Positions 1-11,649 of a stretch of 64,000 nt of DNA are shown here, in pieces. How positions within the stretch are numbered: position 1 is the stretch's first letter; the number at the start of each line of letters is the position of its first letter. The translations under genes and the position numbers were made by a program. Source of the stretch: Diphasiastrum complanatum (taxonomy: Eukaryota; Streptophyta; Lycopodiopsida; Lycopodiales; Lycopodiaceae); the NCBI GenBank assembly GCA_029204225.1, contig MU831569.1:64001-128000 (forward strand), written 5' to 3'. The notes under the pieces were generated by a model. It did no database searches. It was given only the letters and a program-made list of their open reading frames with translations, and was not told the origin of the DNA.

Positions 1-1009
1 CACTTTATACAAAAAACAAAAAGGACAATTGAGGCAATGAAAATAGTATCACAATGTTTTTAAGGATGATAGATACTTTATAACACCAACATATATTCAG
101 AAGGATAAATGTGTTATTTACATAAAGGAAGACACTTTTCAAGTAGACACTATTGGCATAAAAAGCAAATTAAGTCATCATGACCCATTGATATAGTGTT
201 TTAAAGACAAGATTTGCAAAAATTGTCTCAAAGGTCAAAGAAAGATGTATCAAAACATGACTTTGGATCATATCTCAGTAATCTTATAACCTCTAAACTT
301 CAAAAGAAAAACTTTGATCTACTTTGAGAACATTATACCTTCAAATATCTGCATGATATTGCATAGTACATTTAGTGAACTTTAAAAAAAAACTTATAAA
401 GTTTATTTTATCATGAATTGTGATGAAGGGTGAGTAGTAATCAATGTAATGAACAAACGAGATTGTTGGAATTTGTGTTGAGTACATACAAAGGATTTTA
501 GATGATTACATTACTTTCTGACAAAGTCATCACTCTAGGAGAACTTCCTTGGAATTAGAAGTATTGGAGGCACAAATACTTATACAAAATATGAGTTTTG
601 TCAAACAAAGTAGGAATGGGTCTTGTTAAGCAGTCTTGTGCATTAGAAGTTGCAAGAAACCTACATTCAATGAACATTATCAGTATTGTCACCTACACTG
701 AATCTCTATCTACAAGTTTTTCTTGAAGCTTTGTTGTTCATTGTTTTTGTACTTGTGTATTTTTATCAAGATGATGTTTAGCTCATTTGTGCACATAGTA
801 TTTTAGCTAAAATGAGTGGCAATTTTAATTTTTTATTGTATTATGTGAAAATGTCATTATATATGAGCTTTATAGTGGGACTTTAACCTAATTGTAAATA
901 GTTCATGAACATTTTTTACCTATTGGTTGACATCTTGATGATACATTTGACATGGTAGATAGAAAGTTTAATACTGTAAGTATCTCTATATTTTATCTTA
1001 TCACTACAT
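1..1009. other. AT-rich intergenic DNA, nothing recognised
   Basis: No convincing coding frame, RNA gene or terminal repeat is visible in this first kilobase. Base composition is AT-rich and open frames are short and frequently interrupted. Confidence 0.5.
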
Positions 1010-1640
1010 ATTATAGATCAGTTTTGCTATCAATCAAAAATCTTAGGAATGTTTAGAGAGAAAAACTCACAAAAAAATTTAAGACTTTGATTGATAGCTA
1101 AGTTGACCTATGTTTGTCAAGATCTTACCACTCCATGCCTCTGTTCCTCCTACAACAAAATGTCATGAAGATCAGACAAGGCTAGCCAAATTGAAACATG
1201 GATCAAGACTAAATATAGGCAAAAGACCAATAGTGAACATGGTCTACCACTTTAATGCTTTGACCTACTTCTTACTCCTCTTTTTTTTAAATACGGATAT
1301 AGAATATATATGCAATTTGTTGTGTATTACGTGGATTGATAACCTCCAAAAAAATCAACAAATGGCATGGCAGTTGTAACTAGCTCGTACAATTTAAAAT
1401 ACACCAACCCCATTGCTCAGATTATGTTCATGATTAGACAAAATTGCATACTATATATCAACTCAGCTATCACTCAGAATCTTGGAGTTGTGTGTGCTTT
1501 TACTAAACTTTGCTAAGCTTTCTAATATATAGCTGAGTTGATTTGTACATGCAATTTTGTTTGATCTTAAACATGATACCATGTTTAGAATCAAGCAAAA
1601 TCACATTTTATAGATCAATTAAGCTATTAATAAAGGTAAT
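1010..1640. repeat. Cluster of imperfect inverted repeats (MITE-like)
   Basis: Three fold-back structures share related arms. A first pair lies at 1017-1048 and 1079-1105, with arms built on GCTATCAATCAAA. A second pair lies at 1439-1470 and 1529-1559, sharing ATAGCTGAGTTGAT and GCAATTTTG. A near-perfect hairpin at about 1554-1600 is centred on ACATGATACCATGT. A related arm also occurs near 1606-1635. The repeated arm sequence suggests one or more miniature inverted-repeat elements or their nested remains; no transposase is present and target duplications were not resolved. Confidence 0.45.
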
Positions 1641-2390
1641 AGAATTCTATGTGTGTTTTTTTATGGTTAGCAAGTAAACTTTCCCTCCTACACTTCAAGG
1701 GTTTAGTTGTTAGTTACCAATTTTCTCTCTTTATCAACATTCATACATTGTGGCTTGGGGGTGAATCTTTGTGGTTTGATCTCTATTGGGGGTGAGTCTA
1801 TTGTGGTTTGATCTCTAACTTCTACTTGGTTGGGTGATTTGGCTTCATCCTTTTGTGCTTCAAAGGGGGATTTATAAGATCTACAAGTTTTGATTTTTAT
1901 GCTAGTTAAAATGATAGTGGAATAACACTAATGTTCTCCTCCACATTCTTTGGCTTTCAAATTTTTTTTGCTATCTGTAGTGTGAGCATCCTCATCTTGT
2001 ACATGTGCATGTACATCTCCCTTATCGACTACAACATCCACCTCATTCTCCACAACAAAACTCTTTGTTATTTCCAACAAATCAACAATCTCTTCTTGTG
2101 TGATAGTGCTAACATCCTATTAAAGCGATCAAATAAAAAAAATAAAAATTTAAGCACAAACAAAATTTAAACTAATTAGTAATTAAATAGGATAAACACA
2201 GTCTACAATTGAGCACACCTATGTATCCAATGCCAAAATTTTACTTTCCATAGCTTAATGTGACACAGGTGTTACAACCTCCAACAATTTGGGTCTTGAT
2301 ATGGTCAACACCATACTAGAAAAAATTGCACATGCTAGCAAACTAGCATATTATCTTTATTGGTGATCATCTACATAGAATTTGCTTAAT
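1641..2390. other. AT-rich intergenic DNA
   Basis: No gene recognised. A 79-codon open frame near 1931-2170 has a hydrophobic, low-complexity translation with no family resemblance and is probably chance. Confidence 0.4.
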
Positions 2391-2650
2391 TTATTTTGTA
2401 GAGTTATTCTAGTGTTTTTGAAAATTGTCATTCTTATTTTGAGAGCATGGCTAGCTCTAGTAGTTTACATGGTAATGTTGACAATATCTAGTGAAGAAAA
2501 GGGTGTGAGAAAATTTTATTTTGTAGAGTTATTCTAGTATTTTTTTTTAATTGTCATTCTTATTTTGAAAGTATGGCTAGTTCTAGTAGTCTACATGGTA
2601 ATGTTAACTGAACAACAATTGTATCTAGTGAAGAAAGTGTGTGAGAGAAA
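2391..2650 (+). repeat. Tandem duplication, about 120-135 bp, two copies
   Basis: The stretch from TTATTTTGTAGAGTTATTCTAG to GTGTGAGA(G)AAA occurs twice back to back, at about 2391-2512 and 2516-2650. The copies differ by scattered substitutions and by a short insertion in the second copy. Both contain a short open segment beginning ATGGCTAG. Function is unknown. Confidence 0.75.
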
Positions 2651-4367
2651 TTTAAGATACAGAATTAGGTGATTCTTCTTTTGAAGATTTAAATCCTACC
2701 ATTCTTGAGATGTTTGATAGATTGGCATTGACTAGTAAAGTAAGGAAACTATTGAAGATTTATCGGGCTCCAAAATTGGTGTCTAAGATGCCATTGAGTA
2801 CTATGGGAGTGTGGCATTTGAGCTAACACCATGCAAGGTGGCATGAATGGAAGGGGTTGGGTACTTTTCAAAATGGTTTCACCAATGTTGCTAGCAATGT
2901 CGAATGGAGAACTAACATTTGTTTTGTAAGAGTTGATGACAATTCTTTCTCTTTCTTCTTTAAATCCAAAAGTTGAGAAGAGAATGAATTCACAAACCCT
3001 TAACCAAATCAAATCTCCCTTCTATGTAAAACAAACTTCTCTTCACAAAAAAGCAAATGTTTTTAGCCTATTTTTCTTAATCCAAGGTTAAAATAAACCA
3101 AAAATTAGAATTGAAAGTCACTGAAGTTCCTCTACAATTTCGCAACTTTACTTTAGGCACAAACAAAACTTTAAAAAAAACTTTTGAAAGTTGAAGTTGG
3201 GCACGTATTTGATGGGGCCACAAATTTGTGACATCCCACAAAAAGCCAAACTTTCACTTCTCTACTTCAAAAGAAAAACTCCAACCTTCATTTACAAGAA
3301 AAACTATTAGTTTCAACCTACTTTTCAACTTGCAAACACTTCTACCTATCAAAATGAAGATGTGTACTTGTTGGCCACTCTATTCTAGACTTAGAAAGAC
3401 ATTCAAAATTAGAAAAACCAGCCAATTGATGGCAGATTTTTATGCAATTAAAAAAGAGATTTAGAATTTACCATCCCCATTTGGAAGAGGGTCTGATACC
3501 ACTTTTACAACTAGTAAGAGCAGCCCTCCAAGCTTTTGGGTTGATGTCCACCAATGCCTCCAAAGAGCCCTCCAAGGTGCCTCTCCTCCAATGTCCCTAA
3601 GATCCTTTCAAAGTAGACAATAAAAAATGGCCTCAAGAATTCACCACCCAACCATTGCCAGATCCATGCACAAGAAAGCCAAACTAGCACCCCCTTGCTT
3701 CACCACAATCAATCACATAGCTACCATCACAAACACAAGCATACTCAAGATCCTACCCCCATCTAAATCCATATCAAAGATAGAGATCCTCACAAGAGTA
3801 AGCTACCAAAAACTGCTCTCTGCACTCTAGCCTTCCACTAGTGAATAGAAGCAAGCAACAACACATGAATCCCCCCTTCCTATGGGCGTCCTCTCCCTCT
3901 TTTTTAGATTGGAAAAGACTCCCTCCAAAGCACTAGAGCCAATGAGAAGAGGGAAGGCAAAGGAAAAGCCAAGGGCCTCATAAGTTAGAGGAATGTCAAG
4001 AGACATCTTCCATAACTTATGTTTCTTGGATAACCACTTTTTGGTTGCTTTAGGGACATCAAGGGACCCTAATAGGTGCGCCCTCCTACTAGGTCCCAAT
4101 GACTCACATGTGATAGCTAGCTTTGGCCCAATGCCAATTATGTGATCATGGCTCAAGGTTGAGGCCCAAGGTTTAGGAAACTGACCAATAGCCATGGTAA
4201 AGTCCTCCTAACACCTCACAAGGTTCCATACCTCCTTCTGAGGCATAGACACCTTCATGGTCTTATCCAAAGTACCTTAATCCAAAGGCAACTACCCTTA
4301 TCCAAGGGTGACTTGTCATTTAGCCCCCCAAATACTAAATGGGCACATAGTAGTTACTGAAGTATTG
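2651..4367. other. Intergenic DNA, no recognised gene
   Basis: Open frames here (for example minus 2749-3012, plus 3627-3830, minus 3827-4195) have no motif I can identify. A GGTCTGATACCACTTTT string at about 3489-3505 resembles the complement of a copia tRNA-iMet primer-binding site, but no LTR could be paired with it. Confidence 0.35.
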
Positions 4368-5477
4368 CTAGTTATATAAGTATGGAACACTAGTGCTTTC
4401 AGACATTCCAAGAATAGGAAGGCCAAAACCAGAGAGGGGTTTGATCAAGGAAAAATAAGAAAGACATGAATATTTCTTCTTGTGAACAATTGTTTGAAAA
4501 TCAGCGGAAGAAAGAGTGCAAGATGTTTCTACACAAGAGTAAGGAGAAAGGCTACTACAAGAAGAGCAGAAGGCAAGTAAAGTGCCAAAGTGAATAAATT
4601 GTTCATAATAATCATCATCAAAAAAAATGCTGAGTTGAGAAGGTAGAGCGTCTACCAAATTTCAAAAAATACAAGTTGTTGACATGAGGGAACAAGTGAG
4701 AATTGAAATCAATCTCCAATATCTAAATCCTATCCAAGAGAGAAGGTCGAAGAGGAGACATTTGAATTTGACAGGGAAGAAAGGGAGTGAAAGGTGGATT
4801 AGTAGGGAGATAGAAGAAGCATTAAGAAGACTAAAAAAATTGCTAAACTTAAAAGCATAAACCATAGATTTTTTAAATCTGAAAGGGGAAGCAAGGAGAA
4901 CCTCCAAGGCATCCATCTTAGAACCAAAATAAAACAAAAAATAGTTGGCTCCCAATGAGTCGAAGTTGATAAAATGTTGGAGTGAGGGACGACGAACTGA
5001 TAGATAAAATCAATTAAAATCAATCCAAAGAATATGGCCACCGAAGTATCAAAAAGGGAAGCTTGCAAAGCATAAAGGACTTCAAGATCAGGAAGAAATG
5101 AGAGCAAGGAGGTGTCGTCTAAGATCTTACTGGATTCCTTAGTGACATTGAACTTTTCAAGGCTGACCATTTGTCCATAGAGGGAAAGGGAGAAGGGAAA
5201 ACATGGTTTTTTTTCTTAAAACATCAGTGAAACTGAGGGAGGAGTTGATAGTTGATGGAAGAAGAAAAAGACCTTTTGAATTAGCAAGCAAGTTATTGGG
5301 AGCATTGATGAAAGAGGAGATAGACTCAATCTTCACAATAGGAGGGATATAGCGCATATACTTTTTCAAATGAGGAGAAAAAGCTGATTTATCACGTTTG
5401 TGATAGACACGAAAAGGCATGCCGATAGGCCATAGGAGAACGAAAGGTAACAAACATAGAGCTAGAAATGAAACCAA
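4368..5477 (-). other. Unrecognised open-frame cluster, minus strand
   Basis: Four overlapping minus-strand frames (about 96 to 123 codons each, at 4368-4658, 4662-4955, 4799-5170 and 5157-5477) cover this stretch almost without gaps. This looks like a formerly continuous coding sequence with frameshifts. The translations are rich in Leu, Phe and Ser, and I see no catalytic motif, zinc knuckle or repeat. A non-LTR element ORF1 or another repeat remnant is possible, but this is a guess. Confidence 0.25.
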
Positions 5478-5617
5478 AGCAATCTAGGCACCAAAAGCGA
5501 GAAACACAACAAGCAGCAAAAACCAAGGTAACCAGGTGTCAATAGCAAGACGTTGAAGTGTAAAGCAACAAGGCAAAAGGCTAGTATTAATAAACATTAA
5601 AAAGGGAAGGGTAGAAA

Positions 5618-6266
5618 TGTGAAAGATTTCAGATCCTTAAGATCCAATCTACTTGAATGATCTTTGGTTAGAAAGAAAAATACACTACCAATTTCACCAA
5701 TGTAGAAAAATCAGCATCTACACACAATTTGAGATGCAAACACTAATAGAACTTGATCAAACTTGAATGAAATGATTATGTACTATTGTTGTTCGTACAA
5801 AACCATCAAGCTAATGTATTTCACACGTGTGGATCCAAAAATAGCAAATATAGATCATTCTACACATAGAATTGCAAGCAATCACCAAGATAGTGCACCA
5901 ATGGATAGTAGAACCCAAGAGAACCATGTATAAGCATGAAATGAGATAGAGAACAGAGAAGATGACTCTCTCCACGAGTTACATCCTTTTATAACAGGTC
6001 CAAACCCTATTTGGCCACTTGGCTTTCCCACCAAAATGCTAACCCTACCAATTTTGGGTCTAGATTCAATGTACCCAACTTATTCAAATTGAATCTACTC
6101 AAACTCGCATTCTATCTCTCCCACACTTTCAAAAAGTGTTTGTTCAAATGAAATTTAGAATAATGAACTTTGAAAAGTCAACCTCTAAGTCTAAAACAAC
6201 TTTGTCCTCAATATGCCAAATATGGAAATATTGCAAAATGTGATGAAACTAGTTGAATCTTTCACA
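5618..6266 (-). repeat. Element A 3' LTR
   Basis: It matches 11001-11649 end to end, with TG...CA termini and 9-bp inverted ends. A TATAAAAGG box on the minus strand lies at 5985-5993. It is the 3' copy because the polypurine tract lies immediately beside it at its right edge. Confidence 0.93.
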
Positions 6267-6280
6267 CTCCCTCTTCAACT
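6267..6280 (-). promoter_or_regulatory. Polypurine tract of element A
   Basis: On the minus strand this reads GTTGAAGAGGGAG directly before the LTR start TGTGAAAGA, the expected place and composition for the plus-strand primer. Confidence 0.8.
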
Positions 6281-6843
6281 AGTTTTAGCATAGACTTTGA
6301 TAATACTCCAAGTGAGGTCCTATGCTTCATGAAAAAGTCTTTTCCCAATTCTTTGGTGAAGATATCAGCTACACATTCCCTTGAAGACACATGTTGAAGC
6401 TCCACCTCCTTTGCAATGACTCGCTCCCTCACAAAATGATATTGCATCTCAATATGCTTGCTCCTAGCATGAAAGATAGGATTGGATTCCATTCTTTGGG
6501 TTGATTGATTGTCACAAAAGATGATTGGGCTCTCTGAAAAATCCAGCAAGTGAAGATCCTTGATCATCCTTTTGATCCATACCATCTCCTTTGTGCAATG
6601 TGTAAGAGCTTTGTACTCGGCCTCACTAGATGACAATGAGATAGTGGCTTGTTTCTTTGACATTCATGATATAGCTCCATCACCTATGAAAATACAATAA
6701 GAACTAGTGGATTTCCTATCCATTACATCTCCAGCATAGTCTGAATCTGAAAATCCAAAAAGATTAGGTGATGATCCCTCATACAATATGCCAAAATCTC
6801 GAGTTCCAATGATGTACCTCAAAACTCGCTTTCCTAGCTTCCA
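6268..6843 (-). pseudogene. Copia RNase H domain of element A
   Basis: The translation carries copia RNase H landmarks: a HWKLGKRVLRY segment, FSDSDYAGD, DRKSTSSY, KKQATISLSSSEAEY, then a FHARSKHIE and DIFTK tail. This is the C-terminal domain of the polyprotein that removes RNA from the cDNA hybrid. A TGA replaces the conserved Trp just before MSKKQ, at about 6664-6666. The domain is in a different frame from the upstream open frame, so two lesions separate it from the rest. The RT thumb and palm that should precede it are absent. Confidence 0.85.
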
Positions 6844-9800
6844 ATGCTCCTAGCATAGTTTTTGCCAATAGAACTTTGATCCATCATAAGAATGATCTTC
6901 TTCCTAAGAATAGATCTCCTTTCAATGATCATGTAATGCTCAAAATAGAAACAACCATAATTGATATAGAGAATAGTGTCCACTTGGGGTGCTTCACTAT
7001 TTCTTACATCAATTTTACATGTAAAAATGTGACTAGAACATGAAGAATCAAATAGAATGTAAGTGAGATGATTCCACCATTCTTCCAACTCTGAACTCTC
7101 TGGAAAAATACAGCAAACAAACAATAAATGTGAGTGATCAACTTTTGCTTGCATGTCTCCTCCTCCTTTGTCCTTTGTTGCCTTGTATCCACCATGATAC
7201 TCCATGAATGAGCCTCCATCTTCATCTTGCCACAAGAAACCATCAAACCTTGGAAATCCATGAATAGGTGAGTACATAAATGATGCAAATCCAGCACCAC
7301 ATGACTCCATAAACCAAGTACTTTGCACTAGTCCATCTTCAAGATCTACTTGACACAAGAAAATGACCATGAATTCACCAAAAATTGACAATCTCCAAGT
7401 ATTGGCACCAAGTAGCTCAACAATTGAGAACTTAGCCATGGATGAGTGACATAATGAACCTCCAATAGCTTCATTTCCATCAGCAAAATCAGATAAGAAT
7501 TCTAGTACAAATCCAACATCAAAACAATGCTCACCAATGTAGCTAGTTTTACCATATCTTGACAATTTGCACACATCCACATGAAATTGCTCAAACATGA
7601 GATAAAACAAGTAAAGTAAACTTGAACAACACTTCCTTGCTGCTCCTTTGACCTTACTTGAGTCTTGAATATGCTGCAAAAATAGATCCATAACACCTTT
7701 GCCAATTACCTCTCCTTTGATTCTCTTGACTAGCTCCAAATTGCCAACTTCCCTTTTGACTAGTTGAAGCGCTTTGAGTTCAACCTCTTGATCTTCAACT
7801 TGACCATCAAAGTCATTGAACAAAATTTGTTTTCCAGATCCATTACTTGATTTTACAGCAAGATAACATCCATCCACTTGCATAGCTCCATGTACACAAG
7901 AAGATCCTCCAAAAGATGTTCCACTCTTCATAAGAGATCGATACTCAAGATCCATTGCTTCGATCCACTCCTCTTCTTTCCTTGCTTGATCTACACTTGT
8001 AGGATCATCCAAAGAGGTTAGGAAAGCAACATAATTTCCAGAAACTACTTGCTTACCCTTTTGATCATATGTGAGCCTTGAAGGTACTTGTCTTTCTCTT
8101 GATGTTCTCCTTGGCTTTTGACTTGATGAAGGTCCATCATCACCACCATCCAAAGTAGGATCCTTCTCATCAACATCAAGAATGTTAGATCCATCTACTT
8201 TACCATCAATCATGCTTGAAGACACCTTTGGAATGTTTCCCTCATCAAAAATGACATCTCTACCAACAATCACTTTGTTAGTAGAAGGAATGTAGACCTT
8301 GTAGGCTTTACTCACCTCACTATATCCAACAAAAATACCTCTTCTTGAAGATGGATCCTCCTTGGTCCTATCATCAAGAGTAATGTTGACATAGCATGTG
8401 CATCCAAAGGTTCTTAGAAAGTTGACACTCGGCCTCCTCTTGAATAGCATCTCAAAAGGTGTCCTTCCATTCAAAATAGCACTCGGCCACCTATTGCACA
8501 AGAAGTTGGCACACAACAAAGCTTGATCCCAAAATGGTTTGTCAAGATTAGCACTTAACCTCATAGCTTTAGCACTTTCACATAAAGTTCTATTCTTCCT
8601 TTCAGCCACTCCATTTTGTTGTGGGGTCCTTGATGTTGTATACTCCCTCTTGATCCCATGCTCATCACAAAAGGCCTTGAACTTGTTAGATATGTACTCA
8701 CCACCATTGTCACCTCTCAAGCAATTCATCTTTGTGGAAAATTGGTTCTCCCTTGCATTCTTGAACTTGACAAAGACATCATACACTTCATCCTTGCTCT
8801 TTAGTAGATAGATCCAACAAAATCTACTAAAATCATCAATGAATGTTACATACATCTTAGCTCCACTATTGCTAATTGTAGTAAATCCATGAATATCCGA
8901 ATGTACAAGTTGAAAAGGCTTTGTAGATCTAGAAATAGATCTAGTATAAGGTAGTCTATGTGACTTAGACAAAGCACAAGACTCACAAACATGCTTGTCA
9001 TTACTTAAGGAACTTGGAAGACCAATCACAACCTTCTTCCTTGCCATTACCTCCAATGACTTGAAGTTGAGGTGTCCCATCCTTTTGTGCCAAACCTCTT
9101 GAATAGAAATTTGCTCCCTTGCAGCACATCCAACTTGGTTAGCAATAACACAAGCATCAAGTTTGAACAACTTCCCTTGCCTTTTACCTTTTCCAATCAA
9201 GATATCCTTCCTTTTGGTCAAACAAGCATCTCCATCAAACTCCACCTTGAGGCCCTTACTTAGCATTTGACTTACACTAAGCAAATTCTTGGTAATAGAT
9301 GGAATAAACAAGACATCCTCCAAATGAACATTCCTATTTGTAGAGAGAGAAATAGGAATTGTGCCAATCCCTTTGATTGCACACTCACCATCATTGGCCG
9401 TGTAGATCACCCTCTTGTCATCTCCATATGCCAACAAAGAAGTGAAGTACTCTTTGTGAAAGGTCATGTGTGAACTTGCTCCACTATCAATCCACCAAGT
9501 ATCTAAATCTCCATCATTAGCAAGCATACATGAAGACATCACAAAAGCATCATCATTTGCATCTTGCACATCCAAACCATCCTCATCAAGAGTAAGATTA
9601 CCTTGCTTGTCTCCTTGATCTCTCTTCTTCTTGTAGCACTCACTTGCAAAATGTCCTTTGATGCCACAATAGAAGCACTTGAGCTTTGATCTATCCTTCT
9701 TTTTCCCACTTGAAGAAGCATCCATTTGATCTTGCCCTTTAGACCACTTGCTTTTGGTTTTGCCCTTGAATTTGCCCTTTGTGAACATAGCATCCTCTTG

Positions 9801-10400
9801 AAGTGTCGATGTAGATCCACCTCTTGCTTGAAGCCTATATTCCTCATTGATCAAGATCTCTTGAAGATCCATCAAACTTGGCAAAGTCTTTTGAATAGCA
9901 ATACTTTGAACAATGTTAGCATGAGCATCCAACAAGCCATTAAGAATCACTTGAATAAGCTCTCCTTCCTTAATGCTTTCATCTATGCAAGCTAACTCAT
10001 CATTCAATGCTTTCATTCTCAAAACAAAAGTACTTGGACTTTCTTCATTCTTTTGCAAACAAGAAAAGATTTGCCTTCTTAGAGTCAACACTCTAGAAGT
10101 AGACTTGGATTCATAAAGCTGCTTCAATGAATTCCAAGCTTCCAAAGATGATGTGCACTTACCAACTTCCTTGAGAAGTTCATTGGTAACATTCATCTTT
10201 ATCATGTGTACAGCCTTCTTGGCCCTCTTGTCATACCTCAATTGATCTTGTTGTGTTGCTGGTCTCTCCTCCAAACCTACAACAATATCCAAAACATCAT
10301 TCATCTCAATAAGTGACTCCATCCTCACTTTCCATAATGAATAGTTACTTGAGGTAAGCCTATCATTGGCTTCCAACATGACTCCAATTGAGGTTGCCAT
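6834..10400 (-). CDS. Element A gag-protease-integrase polyprotein with novel C-terminal insert
   Basis: This 1188-codon open frame has copia gag at residues about 1-240 and a CX2CX4HX4C zinc knuckle at 242-255. The protease is marked by DSGASSHM, with Asp305. The integrase has a HHCC-type finger (H438, H443, C472, C475) and catalytic D502, D564 and E600. An acidic linker follows to about 775, then the usual entry into RT (KEEEWIEAMDLEYRSL, to about 825). From about residue 829 to the end the sequence matches no RT motif that I can find: there is no YVDD, no QMDVKTAFL and no LYGLKQ. The frame stays open for about 360 codons there. It starts at the ATG about 590 bp after the primer-binding site. 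No other gene overlaps it convincingly. Confidence 0.88.
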   Translation of the reverse strand: MATSIGVMLEANDRLTSSNYSLWKVRMESLIEMNDVLDIVVGLEERPATQQDQLRYDKRAKKAVHMIKMNVTNELLKEVGKCTSSLEAWNSLKQLYESKSTSRVLTLRRQIFSCLQKNEESPSTFVLRMKALNDELACIDESIKEGELIQVILNGLLDAHANIVQSIAIQKTLPSLMDLQEILINEEYRLQARGGSTSTLQEDAMFTKGKFKGKTKSKWSKGQDQMDASSSGKKKDRSKLKCFYCGIKGHFASECYKKKRDQGDKQGNLTLDEDGLDVQDANDDAFVMSSCMLANDGDLDTWWIDSGASSHMTFHKEYFTSLLAYGDDKRVIYTANDGECAIKGIGTIPISLSTNRNVHLEDVLFIPSITKNLLSVSQMLSKGLKVEFDGDACLTKRKDILIGKGKRQGKLFKLDACVIANQVGCAAREQISIQEVWHKRMGHLNFKSLEVMARKKVVIGLPSSLSNDKHVCESCALSKSHRLPYTRSISRSTKPFQLVHSDIHGFTTISNSGAKMYVTFIDDFSRFCWIYLLKSKDEVYDVFVKFKNARENQFSTKMNCLRGDNGGEYISNKFKAFCDEHGIKREYTTSRTPQQNGVAERKNRTLCESAKAMRLSANLDKPFWDQALLCANFLCNRWPSAILNGRTPFEMLFKRRPSVNFLRTFGCTCYVNITLDDRTKEDPSSRRGIFVGYSEVSKAYKVYIPSTNKVIVGRDVIFDEGNIPKVSSSMIDGKVDGSNILDVDEKDPTLDGGDDGPSSSQKPRRTSRERQVPSRLTYDQKGKQVVSGNYVAFLTSLDDPTSVDQARKEEEWIEAMDLEYRSLMKSGTSFGGSSCVHGAMQVDGCYLAVKSSNGSGKQILFNDFDGQVEDQEVELKALQLVKREVGNLELVKRIKGEVIGKGVMDLFLQHIQDSSKVKGAARKCCSSLLYLFYLMFEQFHVDVCKLSRYGKTSYIGEHCFDVGFVLEFLSDFADGNEAIGGSLCHSSMAKFSIVELLGANTWRLSIFGEFMVIFLCQVDLEDGLVQSTWFMESCGAGFASFMYSPIHGFPRFDGFLWQDEDGGSFMEYHGGYKATKDKGGGDMQAKVDHSHLLFVCCIFPESSELEEWWNHLTYILFDSSCSSHIFTCKIDVRNSEAPQVDTILYINYGCFYFEHYMIIERRSILRKKIILMMDQSSIGKNYARSIGS
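6836..7915 (-). other. Insert X: unidentified open segment where RT should be
   Basis: About 1.08 kb, fully open on the minus strand in the polyprotein frame. It is Cys-rich (about 16 Cys) with acidic and aromatic patches (VEDQEVEL, DLEDGLVQ, WQDEDGGSF). Its beginning recurs in diverged form in the relative at 24.7-25.0 kb, where QVEDEEVDLKGLQ and KREV align with QVEDQEVELKALQ and KREV. That recurrence shows the insert belonged to the family before the present copy inserted. Origin (captured host exon, or highly divergent spacer) is unknown. Confidence 0.6.
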
Positions 10401-10985
10401 GTAGCAATGACCTGATCTTCTCTTTCAACCTGATTCAATGCACAAAGCACTCCTTTGAACAACAAAAAATGCTTTCAAAAGAAATCACCAAGATTTGAAA
10501 CTATCTCACAAATTCTCTTCTAGCACTTATCTAAGCAAATCAACACATAGAATCATGGAATCTTGATCAACCTATGATCTATCCTCAATCTAATGACTTT
10601 TGCAACTTCCTAAGATTGAAACACACTCAAATGAAGTCCAACAACCTCACTATCTAGAGATCCAATCAAAATTAGGATTTTGACAAAATCACAAAAAATT
10701 GACTATTCTAAATCTACATGCAAATGCTGAAAATTTGATATGCAATCTATAAGCCACCACTTAGGCTGAACCAATGATCCAAAAATCGGCCAAATCCAGC
10801 ATGTGAATTCAAAAAACGGAATTGAACAAGTATATTGACTTATTTAGTGTTTTGATCTACAAAAGACCCAATCTACAAAAGCAAAAAATCCGATTTTGGT
10901 GTAGAATCCTCTCTAGCATGCTCTAGACTTGATATATTCACCAAATCATTGATAGATCTGATTTCCTCCTTCATAACCTGAAACA
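10401..10985 (-). other. Element A untranslated leader
   Basis: The stretch between the primer-binding site and the gag start codon is AT-rich, with no long frame. It presumably holds the packaging and dimerisation signals of the element RNA. Confidence 0.6.
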
Positions 10986-11000
10986 CAAGCTCTGATACCA
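10986..11000 (-). promoter_or_regulatory. Element A primer-binding site (tRNA-iMet)
   Basis: The minus strand reads TGGTATCAGAGCTTG directly after the LTR, complementary to the 3' end of plant initiator-Met tRNA, as is standard for Ty1/copia elements. Confidence 0.92.
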
Positions 11001-11649
11001 TGTGAAAGACTTCAGATCCTTAAGATCCAATCTACTTGAATGATCTTTGGTTAGAAAGAGAAATACACTACCAATTTCACCAATGTAGAAAAATCAGCAT
11101 CTACACACAATTTGAGATGCAAACACTAATAGAACTTGATCAAACTTGAATGAAATGATTATGTACTATTGCTGTCCGTACAAAACCAGCAAGATACTGT
11201 ATTTCACACGTGTGGATCCAAAAATAGCAAATATAGATCATTCTACACATAGAATTGCAAGCAATCACCAAGATACTGCACCAATGGATAGTAGAACCCA
11301 AGAGAACCATGTATAAGCATAAAATGAGATAGAGAAGAGAGAAGATGACTCTCTCCACGAGTTACATCCTTTTATAGCAGGTCCAAACCCTATTTGGCCA
11401 CTTGGCTTTCCCACCAAAATCCTAACCCTACCAATTTTGGGTCTAGATCAATGTACCCAACTTATTCAAATTAAATCTACTCAAACTCGCATTCTATCTT
11501 TCCCACACTTTCAAAAAGTGTTTATTCAAATGGAATTTAGAGTAATGAACTTTGAAAAGTCAACCTCTAAGTCTAAAACAAGTTTTGGCCTCAATATGCC
11601 AAATATGGAAATACTGCAAAATGTGATGAAACTAGTTGAATCTTTCACA
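11001..11649 (-). repeat. Element A 5' LTR
   Basis: This is the promoter-bearing LTR, adjacent to the primer-binding site. It has TGTGAAAGA/TCTTTCACA ends. On the minus strand a TATAAAAGG box lies at 11368-11376. Confidence 0.93.

Noticed and set aside
3480-3510. Copia primer-binding site on the minus strand
   Set aside because: Only a partial match (GATACCA with GGTCT instead of GCTCT), and no LTR could be paired to it.
8539-9995. Several plus-strand open frames inside element A
   Set aside because: They are antisense shadows of the 1188-codon minus-strand polyprotein.
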